Assembly (NCBI GenBank): GCA_903940225.1
Contig: CAJAKC010000007.1
Location: 1 to 64,000, forward strand
Direction of reading: 5' to 3'
Length of the DNA: 64,000 bases
Origin: an uncultured Microbacteriaceae bacterium
Lineage (GTDB): Bacteria; Actinomycetota; Actinomycetes; Actinomycetales; Microbacteriaceae
Part shown: positions 35,135 to 44,034 of the stretch, one piece after another
How positions within the stretch are numbered: the first letter of the stretch is position 1
Layout: every line of letters begins with the position of its first letter
The notes under the pieces: generated by a model
Database searches by the model: none
What the model saw: the letters and a program-made list of their open reading frames with translations, nothing else
Told to the model about the DNA's origin: nothing
Position numbers and translations under genes: made by a program

Positions 35135-35815
35135 GTGTTCTATTGGCTGGTGAAAAACCTCGTATTGGGACCGCTCCTGTTGCGGGTCTTCCGCCCGTGG
35201 GTGCGGGGTCTCGAGAATGTCCCGACGACGGGTGCGGCAATTCTCGCGAGCAACCATCTCTCTTTTGTCGACTCGATTTTCTTGCCACTCGTCCTCCGCC
35301 GGCCTGTCGTGTTCTTGGCGAAGGCCGAATACTTCACCGGCCGCGGTCTGAAGGGGTGGCTGGTCAGGCAGTTCTTCCTTGCCGCCGGCCAACTTCCCAT
35401 CGATCGCTCAGGCGGTAAAGCCAGCGAAGATGCACTCAATACGGGGCTTGCGGTTCTCGCGGAAGGAAAGCTCCTCGGGATTTACCCTGAGGGTACGCGC
35501 AGCCCCGACGCCAAGCTGTATCGCGGTAGAACCGGCATTGCACGAATGGTGCTCGAAGCGAACGTTCCGGTCATCCCCGTCGCGATGATCGACACCGAGA
35601 AAGTTATGCCGATCGGCAAGCCGATTCCGAACGTGAAACGAATTGGTGTTGTCTTCGGGCAGCCACTCGACTTCTCCCGATTTCACGGCTACGAGGGTGA
35701 CCGATTCGTCTTGCGCTCGATCACGGACGAAATCATGTTTGAAATTTTTGCGTTGTCGGGTCAGGAATACGCCGACGAATATGCGAGCTCGGCACGGGCA
35801 CGGGCTGAGCAATAG
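35135..35815 (+). CDS. 1-acyl-sn-glycerol-3-phosphate acyltransferase family
   Basis: A 226-residue PlsC-like membrane-associated acyltransferase. The HX4D motif is in LASNHLSFVDSIFLP near residue 38, and GIYPEGTRSPDAKLYRG near 110 is block III. An N-terminal hydrophobic segment (MFYWLVKNLVLGPLLLRVF) can anchor it. Such enzymes acylate lysophosphatidic acid or mannosylated lipids; the exact acceptor is not evident. GTG at 35135 is preferred for the family-like beginning; a GTG at 35090 would add 15 residues. Divergent from the acyl-CoA ligase, with which it may share a lipid pathway. Confidence 0.85.
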   Translation: MFYWLVKNLVLGPLLLRVFRPWVRGLENVPTTGAAILASNHLSFVDSIFLPLVLRRPVVFLAKAEYFTGRGLKGWLVRQFFLAAGQLPIDRSGGKASEDALNTGLAVLAEGKLLGIYPEGTRSPDAKLYRGRTGIARMVLEANVPVIPVAMIDTEKVMPIGKPIPNVKRIGVVFGQPLDFSRFHGYEGDRFVLRSITDEIMFEIFALSGQEYADEYASSARARAEQ

Positions 35816-35858
35816 CGCGCTCACGATAGGCTGAAAACCCTGATTGATAAGGATTCCC

Positions 35859-37223
35859 GTGACCGAACACAACGTGGCAGCTTCCGCTCACGTGCTCGCT
35901 GGGCTCGACGCGTGGAAGTCCTTGCCGATCAAGCAACAACCCGCGTGGCCGGATTCCACGGTTCTCGATGCCGTCACCGCGGAGCTGGCAAAGCTGCCAC
36001 CGTTGGTTTTTGCCGGAGAGGTCGACCAGCTCAAGAACCGTCTTGCGCGCGTTGCGCGCGGAGATGCTTTCTTGTTGCAAGGGGGAGACTGCGCAGAGAC
36101 GTTCGAGGGTGCTACTGCGGACAAGATTCGTAATCGCGTCAAGACCATCCTTCAGATGGCCGTCGTCCTCACCTATGGCGCTGCTATGCCCGTGGTCAAG
36201 ATGGGCCGAATGGCGGGACAGTTTGCAAAGCCGCGCTCAAGTGACTCGGAGACGCGAGGCGAATTGACGCTTCCGGCGTATCGGGGCGACATCGTCAATG
36301 GCTACGACTTCACCCTCGAATCGCGAACCGCAAACCCGCATCGAATCGTGCAGGGTTATCACACCGCTGCGTCGACACTCAATCTCATTCGTGCTTTCAC
36401 CCAGGGAGGTTTCGCGGATCTCCGCGAGGTGCACTCCTGGAACAAGGGCTTTGCCGAGAACCCGGCAAACAAGCGCTACGAGCAAGTTGCGAAGGACATT
36501 GACCGCGCCATCAAATTCATGGCTGCCGCCGGCGCGGATTTTGAATCGCTCAAGACCGTCGAGTTCTATTCCAGCCACGAGGGGTTGCTGATGGATTACG
36601 AGCGACCGATGACACGAATAGATTCGCGCACCGGAAACCCCTACAACACCTCGGCGCATTTCTTGTGGATTGGGGAACGAACGCGCGACCTCGGCGGAGC
36701 ACACATCGACTTCTTCTCGCGAATCCAGAACCCAATCGGTGTCAAGCTTGGCCCGTCAACCGCGGTCGACGACGTCAGAAAACTCATCGACGTTCTCGAC
36801 CCGAATCGCGAACCCGGTCGTCTCACGTTCATCACGCGCATGGGCGCCGGAGTAATCCGCGACAAGCTTCCGCCGTTGCTCGAGGCAGTCCGGGACAGTG
36901 ACGCACTTCCCGTGTGGGTTACCGATCCGATGCACGGCAACGGAATCACAACCCCGAACGGCTACAAGACCCGCCAGTTTGATGACGTCGTCGATGAGGT
37001 AAAGGGATTCTTCGAAGCCCACCGCGGGGTAGGAACTTTCCCGGGTGGAATTCATGTCGAACTGACGGGCGACGATGTCACCGAATGTCTCGGGGGCAGC
37101 GAGATGATTGACGAAGAAACGCTATCGTCGCGTTACGAATCGCTGTGCGATCCCCGACTAAACCACAAGCAATCACTCGAACTCGCGTTCCTCGTTGCCG
37201 AAGAGATTGCCTCGGGAAACTAG
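35859..37223 (+). CDS. aroG: Class II 3-deoxy-7-phosphoheptulonate (DAHP) synthase
   Basis: A 454-residue plant-type DAHP synthase, the first enzyme of the shikimate pathway, condensing PEP and erythrose-4-phosphate. Signatures include FLLQGGDCAETFEG near residue 72, KMGRMAGQFAKPRS near 115, RGDIVNGYDF, FYSSHEGLLMDYE near 235, WIGERTRDLGGAHIDF near 268 and VTDPMHGNGITTPNG near 355. GTG at 35859 has AAGGA five bases upstream. Length equals the mycobacterial AroG class. tyrA lies elsewhere in the window, so aromatic genes are scattered. Confidence 0.95.
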   Translation: MTEHNVAASAHVLAGLDAWKSLPIKQQPAWPDSTVLDAVTAELAKLPPLVFAGEVDQLKNRLARVARGDAFLLQGGDCAETFEGATADKIRNRVKTILQMAVVLTYGAAMPVVKMGRMAGQFAKPRSSDSETRGELTLPAYRGDIVNGYDFTLESRTANPHRIVQGYHTAASTLNLIRAFTQGGFADLREVHSWNKGFAENPANKRYEQVAKDIDRAIKFMAAAGADFESLKTVEFYSSHEGLLMDYERPMTRIDSRTGNPYNTSAHFLWIGERTRDLGGAHIDFFSRIQNPIGVKLGPSTAVDDVRKLIDVLDPNREPGRLTFITRMGAGVIRDKLPPLLEAVRDSDALPVWVTDPMHGNGITTPNGYKTRQFDDVVDEVKGFFEAHRGVGTFPGGIHVELTGDDVTECLGGSEMIDEETLSSRYESLCDPRLNHKQSLELAFLVAEEIASGN

Positions 37224-37226
37224 TCG

Positions 37227-37841
37227 ATGACGGGTGCGACGGCGATGCTGCCGGGTCTCGTCACCGGGCTTTCGCTCATCATCGCAATCGGTGCACAAAA
37301 CGCGTTTGTTATTCGACAGGGACTCACGCGTCGGTTTGTCTTTGAGGTCGCAATCGTCTCGGCGTCGCTCGACGCAACGCTCATTCTGCTGGGGACGGGC
37401 GGGCTCGGCGCTCTGATCCAGACACTTCCCGCACTTTTCGAAATAGTCCGCTGGTTTGGCGTCGCCTATCTTGTGTGGTTTGGCGTTTCCTCGGTTCGAC
37501 GGGCCTTCGCGAGTGAATCCATGTCCCTCGACGGGGATTCTGCGACAAGTCGACGGGGAATCATACTGAGCACTGTGACGTTCTCGCTCCTCAATCCGCA
37601 CGTGTACCTCGACACGGTTGTGTTTCTCGGTTCCATTGCGAATCAATTTGGGGCAGACCGCTGGTGGTTTGCTCTGGGTGCCTGCGTCGCGAGCTTCCTC
37701 TGGTTTTTCGGCATCGCCTACGGTGCGCGCAGGCTATCTCGCTATGTGACGCGGCCGATTTTCTGGCGCGTCCTGGACAGTGCCATTGCGGTGACGATGT
37801 TCACCATCGCGGGTGTTCTCGCGACCACCCCACTCGGGTAA
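37227..37841 (+). CDS. LysE/ArgO-family amino-acid exporter
   Basis: A 204-residue membrane protein with about six helices. The family signature is IIAIGAQNAFVIRQGLTRR near residue 19, and STVTFSLLNPHVYLDTVVFLG near 112 carries the conserved LNPxxYLD. Corynebacterial LysE exports lysine and arginine; E. coli ArgO exports arginine. The substrate here is inferred to be a basic amino acid. It starts three bases after aroG and ends five bases from the convergent kinase. Confidence 0.9.
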   Translation: MTGATAMLPGLVTGLSLIIAIGAQNAFVIRQGLTRRFVFEVAIVSASLDATLILLGTGGLGALIQTLPALFEIVRWFGVAYLVWFGVSSVRRAFASESMSLDGDSATSRRGIILSTVTFSLLNPHVYLDTVVFLGSIANQFGADRWWFALGACVASFLWFFGIAYGARRLSRYVTRPIFWRVLDSAIAVTMFTIAGVLATTPLG

Positions 37842-37846
37842 TCACC

Positions 37847-39823
37847 TTACTGAGTAAGCGTTCCGAAGATTTTGACGGTCGAACCTCTCGGCGCTGTGGT
37901 TCCACCGTTGGGGTACGTGCTGGTGACTTTCGCGGAGCCCCACTCGGATGGCGCGGCGTCCGAGATGACGGTGATGGCGAAACCCGCGCCAGTGAGAGTG
38001 TCGCTGGCAATCTGAATTGTCATCCCCATGACATTGGGGATGACGATCATTTCCGGACCTTTGGACAAAACAAGGGTGACGGTGTCGCCGGGTCGCACAA
38101 CACCGGTTCTAACCGAGAGTGACGAGACCTTTCCGTCGGGCACTGTCAGCGAGAATTCGCGTGAGTCCGAGACCGCGACGGTGAGTCCGGCGTTTTGCAA
38201 CTCAGTAGTCGCTTTGGAAACAGTTTTACCATTCACGTCGGGCACCGCTCCTACAGAACGAGCGATGACCACCGAATCACCGCGATGAAGGGTCGTTCCA
38301 GCGGATATCGATTTTCCGGCCTCTGACCGCACGCTGATGATCAACCCATCGGGGACGTCATCACTGAATTGGTCGTCGGTTTTTGTTACTGAAATTCCCA
38401 GTGAGACCAGTTGCGAGGAGAACTCTTCGGCGGACACGCTCTCAAAGTTGGGAAGATCTACCGGCGCAGGACCGAGAGACACGATGAGGTGCACTTCCGT
38501 TCCCTTGGTGACATCACCAGAAATATCGGGGTCGAGTCCGATGACGTAACCCTCGGCAACTTCGTCGTCGTATTGTTCGACTGCGGGGTCCAGAACCACA
38601 AGGCTGGCGTTTGTCAATGCGAGGATGGCGTCCGCAACGGTCATTCCACGCACATCCGCAACGCGAGACAAGGAACCTGGGCCAGATAGAAACCACCAGC
38701 CCGCCGTCCCGGCGCCTGCGAGTGTGATGGTGATTGCCAGCACGAGCGCACCAATTCGCGGGCGACGACGCAGAGTCGGCTCGTCAAAATCTTCAGAGGG
38801 TGACCCGCGTTTCAGTTTCGATGCGGACAACAGCCGGGGAATCTTAATCGTGGCGGCTTGTGGGATCTCGGGAGTGGCGGCGCGCGCCTTACTCGTGCGT
38901 ACAGAGTGACCGGCCGCAATCGGCACAGTTTCTGCAGAGTCGTCGATGTCGCGTGCCGCTGCTGCCTCTGCTGAATCAGACGTACCCGTAATCAAAGACT
39001 TCCGCAGTGCCTCGAGAAACACTCGCGCATCCTTGGGGCGGTCATGCGGGTCCTTCGCCGTGGCGCGCTGGATTACGTCGTCGACCGCTGGGCTGACTAT
39101 GGGATTGGACAGGGCAGCCAATGGCATCGGTGTTTTTGCGTGTTGCATTGCGATACGCATCGGACTGTCACCGCTAAACGGTTGCTTGCCTGCGAGCATT
39201 TCGTAAAGCATCACGCCCACCGAATACAGGTCGCTGCGATTATCAGCTTGACCGCGGGTGAGGAGTTCGGGTGCGATGTACGCAACGGTTCCCAGCAGGG
39301 ACTTCCCGGTTTCCGTCGCACTCGAAACTGGCCGGGCGAGCCCGAAATCGCCCACCTTGATTCTGCCGTCATTGACGAGCATGACATTTTCGGGTTTGAC
39401 GTCTCGGTGCAGAATTCCTTCGCGGTGGGCCACCACGAGTGCTTGCAGGACCGCCGTCGTGATGTCGAGTGCTTGTTCAACGGTCAGCGTGCCGAAGTCG
39501 TTGAGTAGTTCGCGCAACGTGATTCCGGGCAAGTACTCCATGACGAGGTACAACACGTCGCCCTCGTGGCCCTGGTCGAACACGGAGACGATGTTGGGGT
39601 GAGCCAGTCGCGCGGTGTGCTGTGCTTCTCGGATGAATTTCGCCGCATAGTCGGTGTCGTCCACCAGATGGTCGTGCATCACTTTGACGGCAACTTTGCG
39701 GTCGAGGCGACGATCCGTCGCGAGGTAAACCTTCGCCATTCCGCCCCGCGCAATGCGCGACTCAATCACGTATCGACCATCGATAGTCAAACCGATGAGT
39801 CGATCGGACGATTCCTGCGCCAT
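37847..39823 (-). CDS. Ser/Thr protein kinase with four PASTA domains
   Basis: A 658-residue transmembrane sensor kinase. The kinase domain covers residues 14-280: the glycine loop IARGGMAKVYLA, catalytic GILHRDVKPENVMLV and DFGLARPVSSATETGKS. A disordered region precedes one membrane helix near 357-378 (LVLAITITLAGAGTAGWWFL). Four extracellular PASTA units follow to the C-terminus. PASTA domains bind muropeptides or lipid II. The position between aroG and the polyprenyl synthase matches the pknL locus of mycobacteria, where the kinase lacks PASTA as I recall. The ATG lies seven bases after a -10-like TAAACT, so it may be leaderless. Confidence 0.93.
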   Translation of the reverse strand: MAQESSDRLIGLTIDGRYVIESRIARGGMAKVYLATDRRLDRKVAVKVMHDHLVDDTDYAAKFIREAQHTARLAHPNIVSVFDQGHEGDVLYLVMEYLPGITLRELLNDFGTLTVEQALDITTAVLQALVVAHREGILHRDVKPENVMLVNDGRIKVGDFGLARPVSSATETGKSLLGTVAYIAPELLTRGQADNRSDLYSVGVMLYEMLAGKQPFSGDSPMRIAMQHAKTPMPLAALSNPIVSPAVDDVIQRATAKDPHDRPKDARVFLEALRKSLITGTSDSAEAAAARDIDDSAETVPIAAGHSVRTSKARAATPEIPQAATIKIPRLLSASKLKRGSPSEDFDEPTLRRRPRIGALVLAITITLAGAGTAGWWFLSGPGSLSRVADVRGMTVADAILALTNASLVVLDPAVEQYDDEVAEGYVIGLDPDISGDVTKGTEVHLIVSLGPAPVDLPNFESVSAEEFSSQLVSLGISVTKTDDQFSDDVPDGLIISVRSEAGKSISAGTTLHRGDSVVIARSVGAVPDVNGKTVSKATTELQNAGLTVAVSDSREFSLTVPDGKVSSLSVRTGVVRPGDTVTLVLSKGPEMIVIPNVMGMTIQIASDTLTGAGFAITVISDAAPSEWGSAKVTSTYPNGGTTAPRGSTVKIFGTLTQ

Positions 39824-39871
39824 GTCAAGTAGTTTACGCGTTCGAGTTTGGCGCCCGGGATGCGCCGTTGT

Positions 39872-40792
39872 TTAAGTGAGCTCGAATAGCCAGTTCCAGG
39901 CGCTGACTTCCCACCGCGCGTAGGCGCGGGGGAAGGCACTGATTTGCACAGCTTGGGCTGCTTCGGCCACCGACATATCCTGCCAGCCGCGGATATCCAG
40001 CAGCCCGCGAGTCGAACCGGGGGTGGGAGAAGCGGGTCCTCCAAAAAACGCTCGCGTCGCATACCGCGGGTCGCGAATCTGTTGAACCGTTCCCCAGCCC
40101 GACGAGGGACGCTGTTGGAACAGCCCGACAGAGTCGCGATCTCCATAATCAAGATTCCGCATTCGTGATTCCTGCGCGGCAGTCGCAAGGGCAATCACAA
40201 TTCCGTAGTTGGGAATGTTCATCTCTCGTCCGACTTGAATAATGATGCGCGCGTTGACGGTCATTTCACTCGTCAACTCCGTGATGTCCGCTTCATCGCG
40301 ACCGTCCGCGGGAACCCCCGATGCTAGGACGGGGCGTTTCTCGAGGGAAGGCGACTCGGCAGCTTCTGCCATGGCCGGCGCCAGGCTCTTGCCGACAACA
40401 AGAATTTGTCCGGCATGAACGGCTGTTTGCCACGAGAGACCGTTCAGTGCGAGAAGCGCAGCGGTGGGAATTCCGTGGAGTTCCGCGATGGACTGCAGAG
40501 AGTCTCCCTGCTCGACGGTATGGGTGGTCGCTCCCGTTGAGGAGATAACTTCGGTGTGGTCGCCATCAGACGACTGCGCATCAACCGGAGACTGGTCTTG
40601 CGCCTCAGCGGGGGCAGGCGTTGGCGTTCCGGTGACCCACGTCACGGCACCCGCCGCAATCAGTGGAATGACACCCGCGGCTGTCGCTAGTGCCCGGCCA
40701 CGTCGGGAAGTCCGAACCTCCGCAACCACTTCGGGCTTCAACCCGGCGAAAACGGGGTTCGGTGACGATTCTGCTGCTTCTGACTCGGCCAC
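39872..40792 (-). CDS. LysM-containing transglycosylase-like cell wall protein
   Basis: A 306-residue protein. An N-terminal region precedes one membrane segment near residues 35-52 (LATAAGVIPLIAAGAVTWV). A linker rich in T, P and A follows. A LysM domain runs from THTVEQGDSLQSIAELHGIP to GQILVVGK near 90-135. The C-terminal part holds a lysozyme-like fold with IALATAAQESRMRNLDYGD near 200, whose Glu is the probable acid catalyst. It should bind and perhaps cut peptidoglycan. Two GTG codons are possible; 40792 is four bases after AGGAGG, 40795 only one. The downstream gene on the same strand is the PASTA kinase. Confidence 0.82.
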   Translation of the reverse strand: MAESEAAESSPNPVFAGLKPEVVAEVRTSRRGRALATAAGVIPLIAAGAVTWVTGTPTPAPAEAQDQSPVDAQSSDGDHTEVISSTGATTHTVEQGDSLQSIAELHGIPTAALLALNGLSWQTAVHAGQILVVGKSLAPAMAEAAESPSLEKRPVLASGVPADGRDEADITELTSEMTVNARIIIQVGREMNIPNYGIVIALATAAQESRMRNLDYGDRDSVGLFQQRPSSGWGTVQQIRDPRYATRAFFGGPASPTPGSTRGLLDIRGWQDMSVAEAAQAVQISAFPRAYARWEVSAWNWLFELT

Positions 40793-40871
40793 CACACCTC
40801 CTTGGTGTACTTCCCATTCTCAAAGGGAAGCGAATCAACCTCGGGGTTTAGAGCATCGGGCGTGTCGTGTT

Positions 40872-41981
40872 TCAGACGGCGCGATTGGTGACCGCGTCGA
40901 CGAGTCCGCGCAATTCTCGATCCACGGCGGAGTCCAGGCCCAATTCATCTAGTGCGCTGAGGGAACGCTCGCGTGACCGATCGATGAGCTCCTCAATCGC
41001 GTTGTCGGCGCCGGTTTCGGTCAGTGTTGCGCGCAACATCGCAATCTGTTGATCACTCAGATTGGGGTCGCCCACGAGTTCATCGAGCAGAGTGACCGTC
41101 GACCGATCGGCGTTCCGTCGTGCCATCGCCAGGAGGACCGTTCGTTTTCCCTCACGGAGGTCGTCTCCCGCTGGCTTGCCCGTCACCTCGGTGTCTCCGA
41201 AGACGCCGAGTAGGTCGTCGCGCATTTGGAAGGCAAAACCGAGTGGGAGCGCGAAGGCGCGGAGAGCGTCGACGAGCGTGGGGGAGGCGCCGCCGACAAT
41301 CGCACCAAGCGCAATCGGAGCTTCGACACTGTATTTGGCTGACTTGTAGAGGACTACGCGCTGAGCGCGTTCGACTGCGACTTCGTCGCTAATCGTTTGC
41401 CACGCCGATGAATCGTGGTTGTCGAGAAACTGACCAGCTGTGACATCCGTCCGCATAGTTCGAAGTTCCGAGCGGAACGCGTTGTTGCGGTCGTCACCGA
41501 GAGCAATACCCACAGTGAGGAATTGGTCGTCCGCCCACGCCAGTAATAGGTCGCCGAGCAGAATCGCGGACGAACGACCGTAGGTCGCGGCGTCCCCGAC
41601 AAAATTGCGGTCGGTGTGAAGGGTTTCAAACTGACGGTGTGCCGCCGGGGTTCCCCGACGGGTATCGCTGTTATCGATGATGTCATCGTGGACGAGTGCC
41701 GCAGCGTGAAAAAGTTCTAGACCCGCGGCGAGGGAAGCGACGAGATCGGCTTGCGGGTGCGTGTCAGCATCCGCCGACGGATCGCCATACGTGATGGCGG
41801 CGCGCCAGCCCCAGTAAGCGAGTCGTGCGCGGAACCGTTTCCCGCCTTTGACGAGAGACGAACCGACCGCGGAGAGCGATTCGGCGTCGCGGCCGATCGC
41901 GCTGACGTCTGTGTGACCCGCACGCATCACCTCGTCGATTCGAGATTGCACCAAGTCGACAAAGGCGGATTGCGTGGACAC
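40872..41981 (-). CDS. Polyprenyl diphosphate synthase (GGPP synthase type)
   Basis: A 369-residue trans-prenyltransferase. The first Asp-rich motif is AALVHDDIIDNSDTRRG near residue 97. The second is MRDDLLGVFGDTE near 245. SSLVKGGKRFRARLAYWGW near 42 is the isopentenyl-diphosphate site. Product length (C20 to longer) is not evident; idsA-type enzymes at this locus supply geranylgeranyl or longer chains. The GTG start at 41981 sits six bases after TAGTCT, so a leaderless mRNA is likely. Transcribed away from DUF3040 and mraZ. Confidence 0.92.
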   Translation of the reverse strand: MSTQSAFVDLVQSRIDEVMRAGHTDVSAIGRDAESLSAVGSSLVKGGKRFRARLAYWGWRAAITYGDPSADADTHPQADLVASLAAGLELFHAAALVHDDIIDNSDTRRGTPAAHRQFETLHTDRNFVGDAATYGRSSAILLGDLLLAWADDQFLTVGIALGDDRNNAFRSELRTMRTDVTAGQFLDNHDSSAWQTISDEVAVERAQRVVLYKSAKYSVEAPIALGAIVGGASPTLVDALRAFALPLGFAFQMRDDLLGVFGDTEVTGKPAGDDLREGKRTVLLAMARRNADRSTVTLLDELVGDPNLSDQQIAMLRATLTETGADNAIEELIDRSRERSLSALDELGLDSAVDRELRGLVDAVTNRAV

Positions 41982-42038
41982 GGTCCCAGACTATCGGCGC
42001 AAGTCGTAGACTAGGGGCAACCGATTGGAGGCGATTCG

Positions 42039-42395
42039 ATGGCTCTGTCCGACGATGAACGAAAAGTTCTCGAAGAGATGGAACGGCAGTTGCAGTCCGG
42101 TTCCAGTGACGTCGTCAACCTCGATGCGCGACCCCGCCTCAACGCGACAGCCGCGACGATCGGTGTCCTAATCATCGTTGCGGGAATCGCCGTGCTTCTT
42201 GGCGGAATCATCTACCGAATCCCGCTCATCGGTGTCGCTGGGTTTGGAACGATGGTCGTTGGAGTCCTCATCGCCACGACCCGTCGTGGTTCGACCGGTC
42301 CAGCTTCGCCACGACCATCCGCCCCTCGCGCGCCACGCGCATCCACTTCGTCCTTCGAAGACCGTTGGGATCGCCGAATGGGCGGAGACCTCTAA
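42039..42395 (+). CDS. DUF3040 membrane protein
   Basis: A 118-residue protein of the DUF3040 family, found upstream of mraZ in actinobacteria. The N-terminal MALSDDERKVLEEMERQL is the family hallmark. One or two membrane helices occupy residues about 38-80 (AATIGVLIIVAGIAVLLGG and MVVGVLIATT), followed by a P-, R- and S-rich tail. The function is unknown; the location suggests cell envelope. GGAGG is eight bases before the ATG, and a -10-like TAGACT lies near 42008. Confidence 0.9.
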   Translation: MALSDDERKVLEEMERQLQSGSSDVVNLDARPRLNATAATIGVLIIVAGIAVLLGGIIYRIPLIGVAGFGTMVVGVLIATTRRGSTGPASPRPSAPRAPRASTSSFEDRWDRRMGGDL

Positions 42396-42416
42396 GACCC
42401 GTTCGACCTTCGACGC

Positions 42417-42441
42417 AACCCGGCTGAGGCCGGGTTTTTTT
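42417..42441 (+). terminator. Rho-independent terminator between DUF3040 and mraZ
   Basis: An 8-bp stem AACCCGGC/GCCGGGTT with a TGAG loop, followed by a T run from 42435. It lies 22 bases after the DUF3040 stop and isolates that gene from the division cluster. Confidence 0.9.
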
Positions 42442-42492
42442 GTTGCGCCAATGGCGCGGCGTGGAGCGATCGGTGAAAATATTTCCCAATTG

Positions 42493-42527
42493 TGGAGCAA
42501 AATGGAGAAAAGTGGAGTAAAGTGGAG
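42493..42527 (+). promoter_or_regulatory. Putative MraZ operator: four TGGAG boxes at 10-bp period
   Basis: TGGAG occurs at 42493, 42503, 42513 and 42523, that is, at an exact ten-base interval, each followed by A-rich sequence. MraZ proteins bind direct repeats of a TGGGN-type pentamer on one DNA face at ten-base spacing. This array lies 36-71 bases before the mraZ ATG and so is a strong candidate for autoregulation of the division cluster. Confidence 0.85.
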
Positions 42528-42563
42528 TAAACGTGAACGCTACGACAGCGGAAGGAGGCGACC

Positions 42564-42995
42564 ATGTTGCTCGGGACTTACGAACCCAGACTCGACGAGA
42601 AGGGTCGCATCATCCTTCCCGCGAAGTTCCGCGACGAATTCGCCGGAGGGCTTGTCCTGACCCGTGGCCAAGAACGTTGCATCTATGTCTTCCCTCGACA
42701 GACCTTTGAGGGTCTCGTTGAAACCGTTCAGTCGGCGCCGCTATCGAGCAAAGTTGCCCGTGACTACGTCCGCCTTTTGCTCTCGGGCGGAAGCGACGAG
42801 ATTCCGGACAAACAGAGCCGCGTCACGATTCCCGTTCAACTGCGTGACTATGCGGGTCTCGGACGCGACCTGGTTGTCATCGGTGCGGGGAGCCGCGCCG
42901 AGATTTGGGCAGCCGACGCGTGGGCGACGTACTACGCCGACAAGGAACAAGCCTTCTCCGACACCGAGGAGGAGGTGATCCCGGGTCTTTTCTAG
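42564..42995 (+). CDS. mraZ: Transcriptional regulator MraZ
   Basis: A 143-residue protein with two AbrB-like halves. The first is [25 protein letters not shown] at residues 1-20, and the DRG motif equivalent is DEKGR. The second half has [20 protein letters not shown] near 75. MraZ forms rings and binds direct repeats upstream of its own gene, often repressing the dcw cluster. The ATG follows AGGAGG by seven bases. The four TGGAG repeats upstream fit its known mode of binding. Confidence 0.95.
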   Translation: MLLGTYEPRLDEKGRIILPAKFRDEFAGGLVLTRGQERCIYVFPRQTFEGLVETVQSAPLSSKVARDYVRLLLSGGSDEIPDKQSRVTIPVQLRDYAGLGRDLVVIGAGSRAEIWAADAWATYYADKEQAFSDTEEEVIPGLF

Positions 42996-43083
42996 CGACG
43001 TTGCGACTCCCTGCCGCCCCTGAAGTACTTCCCCACGGCAGGTAGCGGACGGGAATCGGAACATCGCTGGAAACCGGAATGAC

Positions 43084-44034
43084 ATGCACACCCCAACACA
43101 CATCCCCGTGCTCCTCGACGATTGCGTCGACGCTCTCGCTCCCGCGCTGTCGGCAACGGGTGCGGTGATGGTCGACGGAACGCTCGGACTGGGCGGACAC
43201 AGTGAGGCTGTTCTCGAACGATTCCCCGACGTGACCGTCGTCGGGATTGACCGCGATGACACCGCGCTGGCCCACGCGACACAGCGACTTGCCCGATTCG
43301 ACGGTCGATTCATTCCCGTTCATGCCACGTACGACGAAATTCAGCGTGCGTTGCGGGTCGTCAAGCGTGATTCAGCAAACGGAATATTGCTCGACCTCGG
43401 TGTCTCTTCGATGCAAATCGACGACGCCGATAGAGGGTTTGCGTATTCACAGGATGCGCCGCTTGACATGCGGATGGACCAATCGACGGGCATCACTGCG
43501 GCCGACATCATCAGCTCTTACGGCGAACGTCAACTCGCGCGAATCTTCCGCATCTACGGTGAAGAAAAACTTGCCGGCAGATATGCACGAGCAATCGTTG
43601 CCGCGCGCAGCGATGCCCCGATTGACCGGAGCGCGAACCTTGTCGCCATTCTCAACGATGCGACTCCCTATGCGCTGAAGAACGCCGGACACCCCGCCAA
43701 GCGCGTTTTCCAGGCTTTGCGCATCGAAGTAAACGGTGAGCTTGACATCTTGCGCAATGCCATCGACAACGCCTTGGCTGCCCTAGCGCCCGGTGGCCGA
43801 CTCGTCGTCCTCGCGTACCACTCGCTGGAAGACCGAATTGTGAAATCGGCCTTCGTGAGTGCGACCACGAGCAAAGCACCTCACGGCCTGCCCGTCGTCC
43901 CTGCCGAGCTGAAGGCGGGCTATCGCCTAGTTTTCCCCGGGGCTCGAACCGCGAGCGAAGCCGAGATCGCTGCAAATTCGCGGGCGACGTCGGTCAAGTT
44001 CCGCGCAATTGAGAGATTGGCGGTCGCTGCATGA
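43084..44034 (+). CDS. rsmH: 16S rRNA (cytosine-1402-N4)-methyltransferase RsmH
   Basis: A 316-residue SAM-dependent methyltransferase (formerly MraW). The start HTPTHIPVLLDDCVDAL contains the family HxPV motif. The SAM region is VDGTLGLGGHSEAVLE near 30. GILLDLGVSSMQIDDADRGF near 100 and ALRIEVNGELDILRNA near 217 are diagnostic. The C-terminal VVLAYHSLEDRIVK is also typical. The gap from mraZ is 88 bases. It overlaps ftsL by four bases (ATGA). Confidence 0.95.
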   Translation: MHTPTHIPVLLDDCVDALAPALSATGAVMVDGTLGLGGHSEAVLERFPDVTVVGIDRDDTALAHATQRLARFDGRFIPVHATYDEIQRALRVVKRDSANGILLDLGVSSMQIDDADRGFAYSQDAPLDMRMDQSTGITAADIISSYGERQLARIFRIYGEEKLAGRYARAIVAARSDAPIDRSANLVAILNDATPYALKNAGHPAKRVFQALRIEVNGELDILRNAIDNALAALAPGGRLVVLAYHSLEDRIVKSAFVSATTSKAPHGLPVVPAELKAGYRLVFPGARTASEAEIAANSRATSVKFRAIERLAVAA

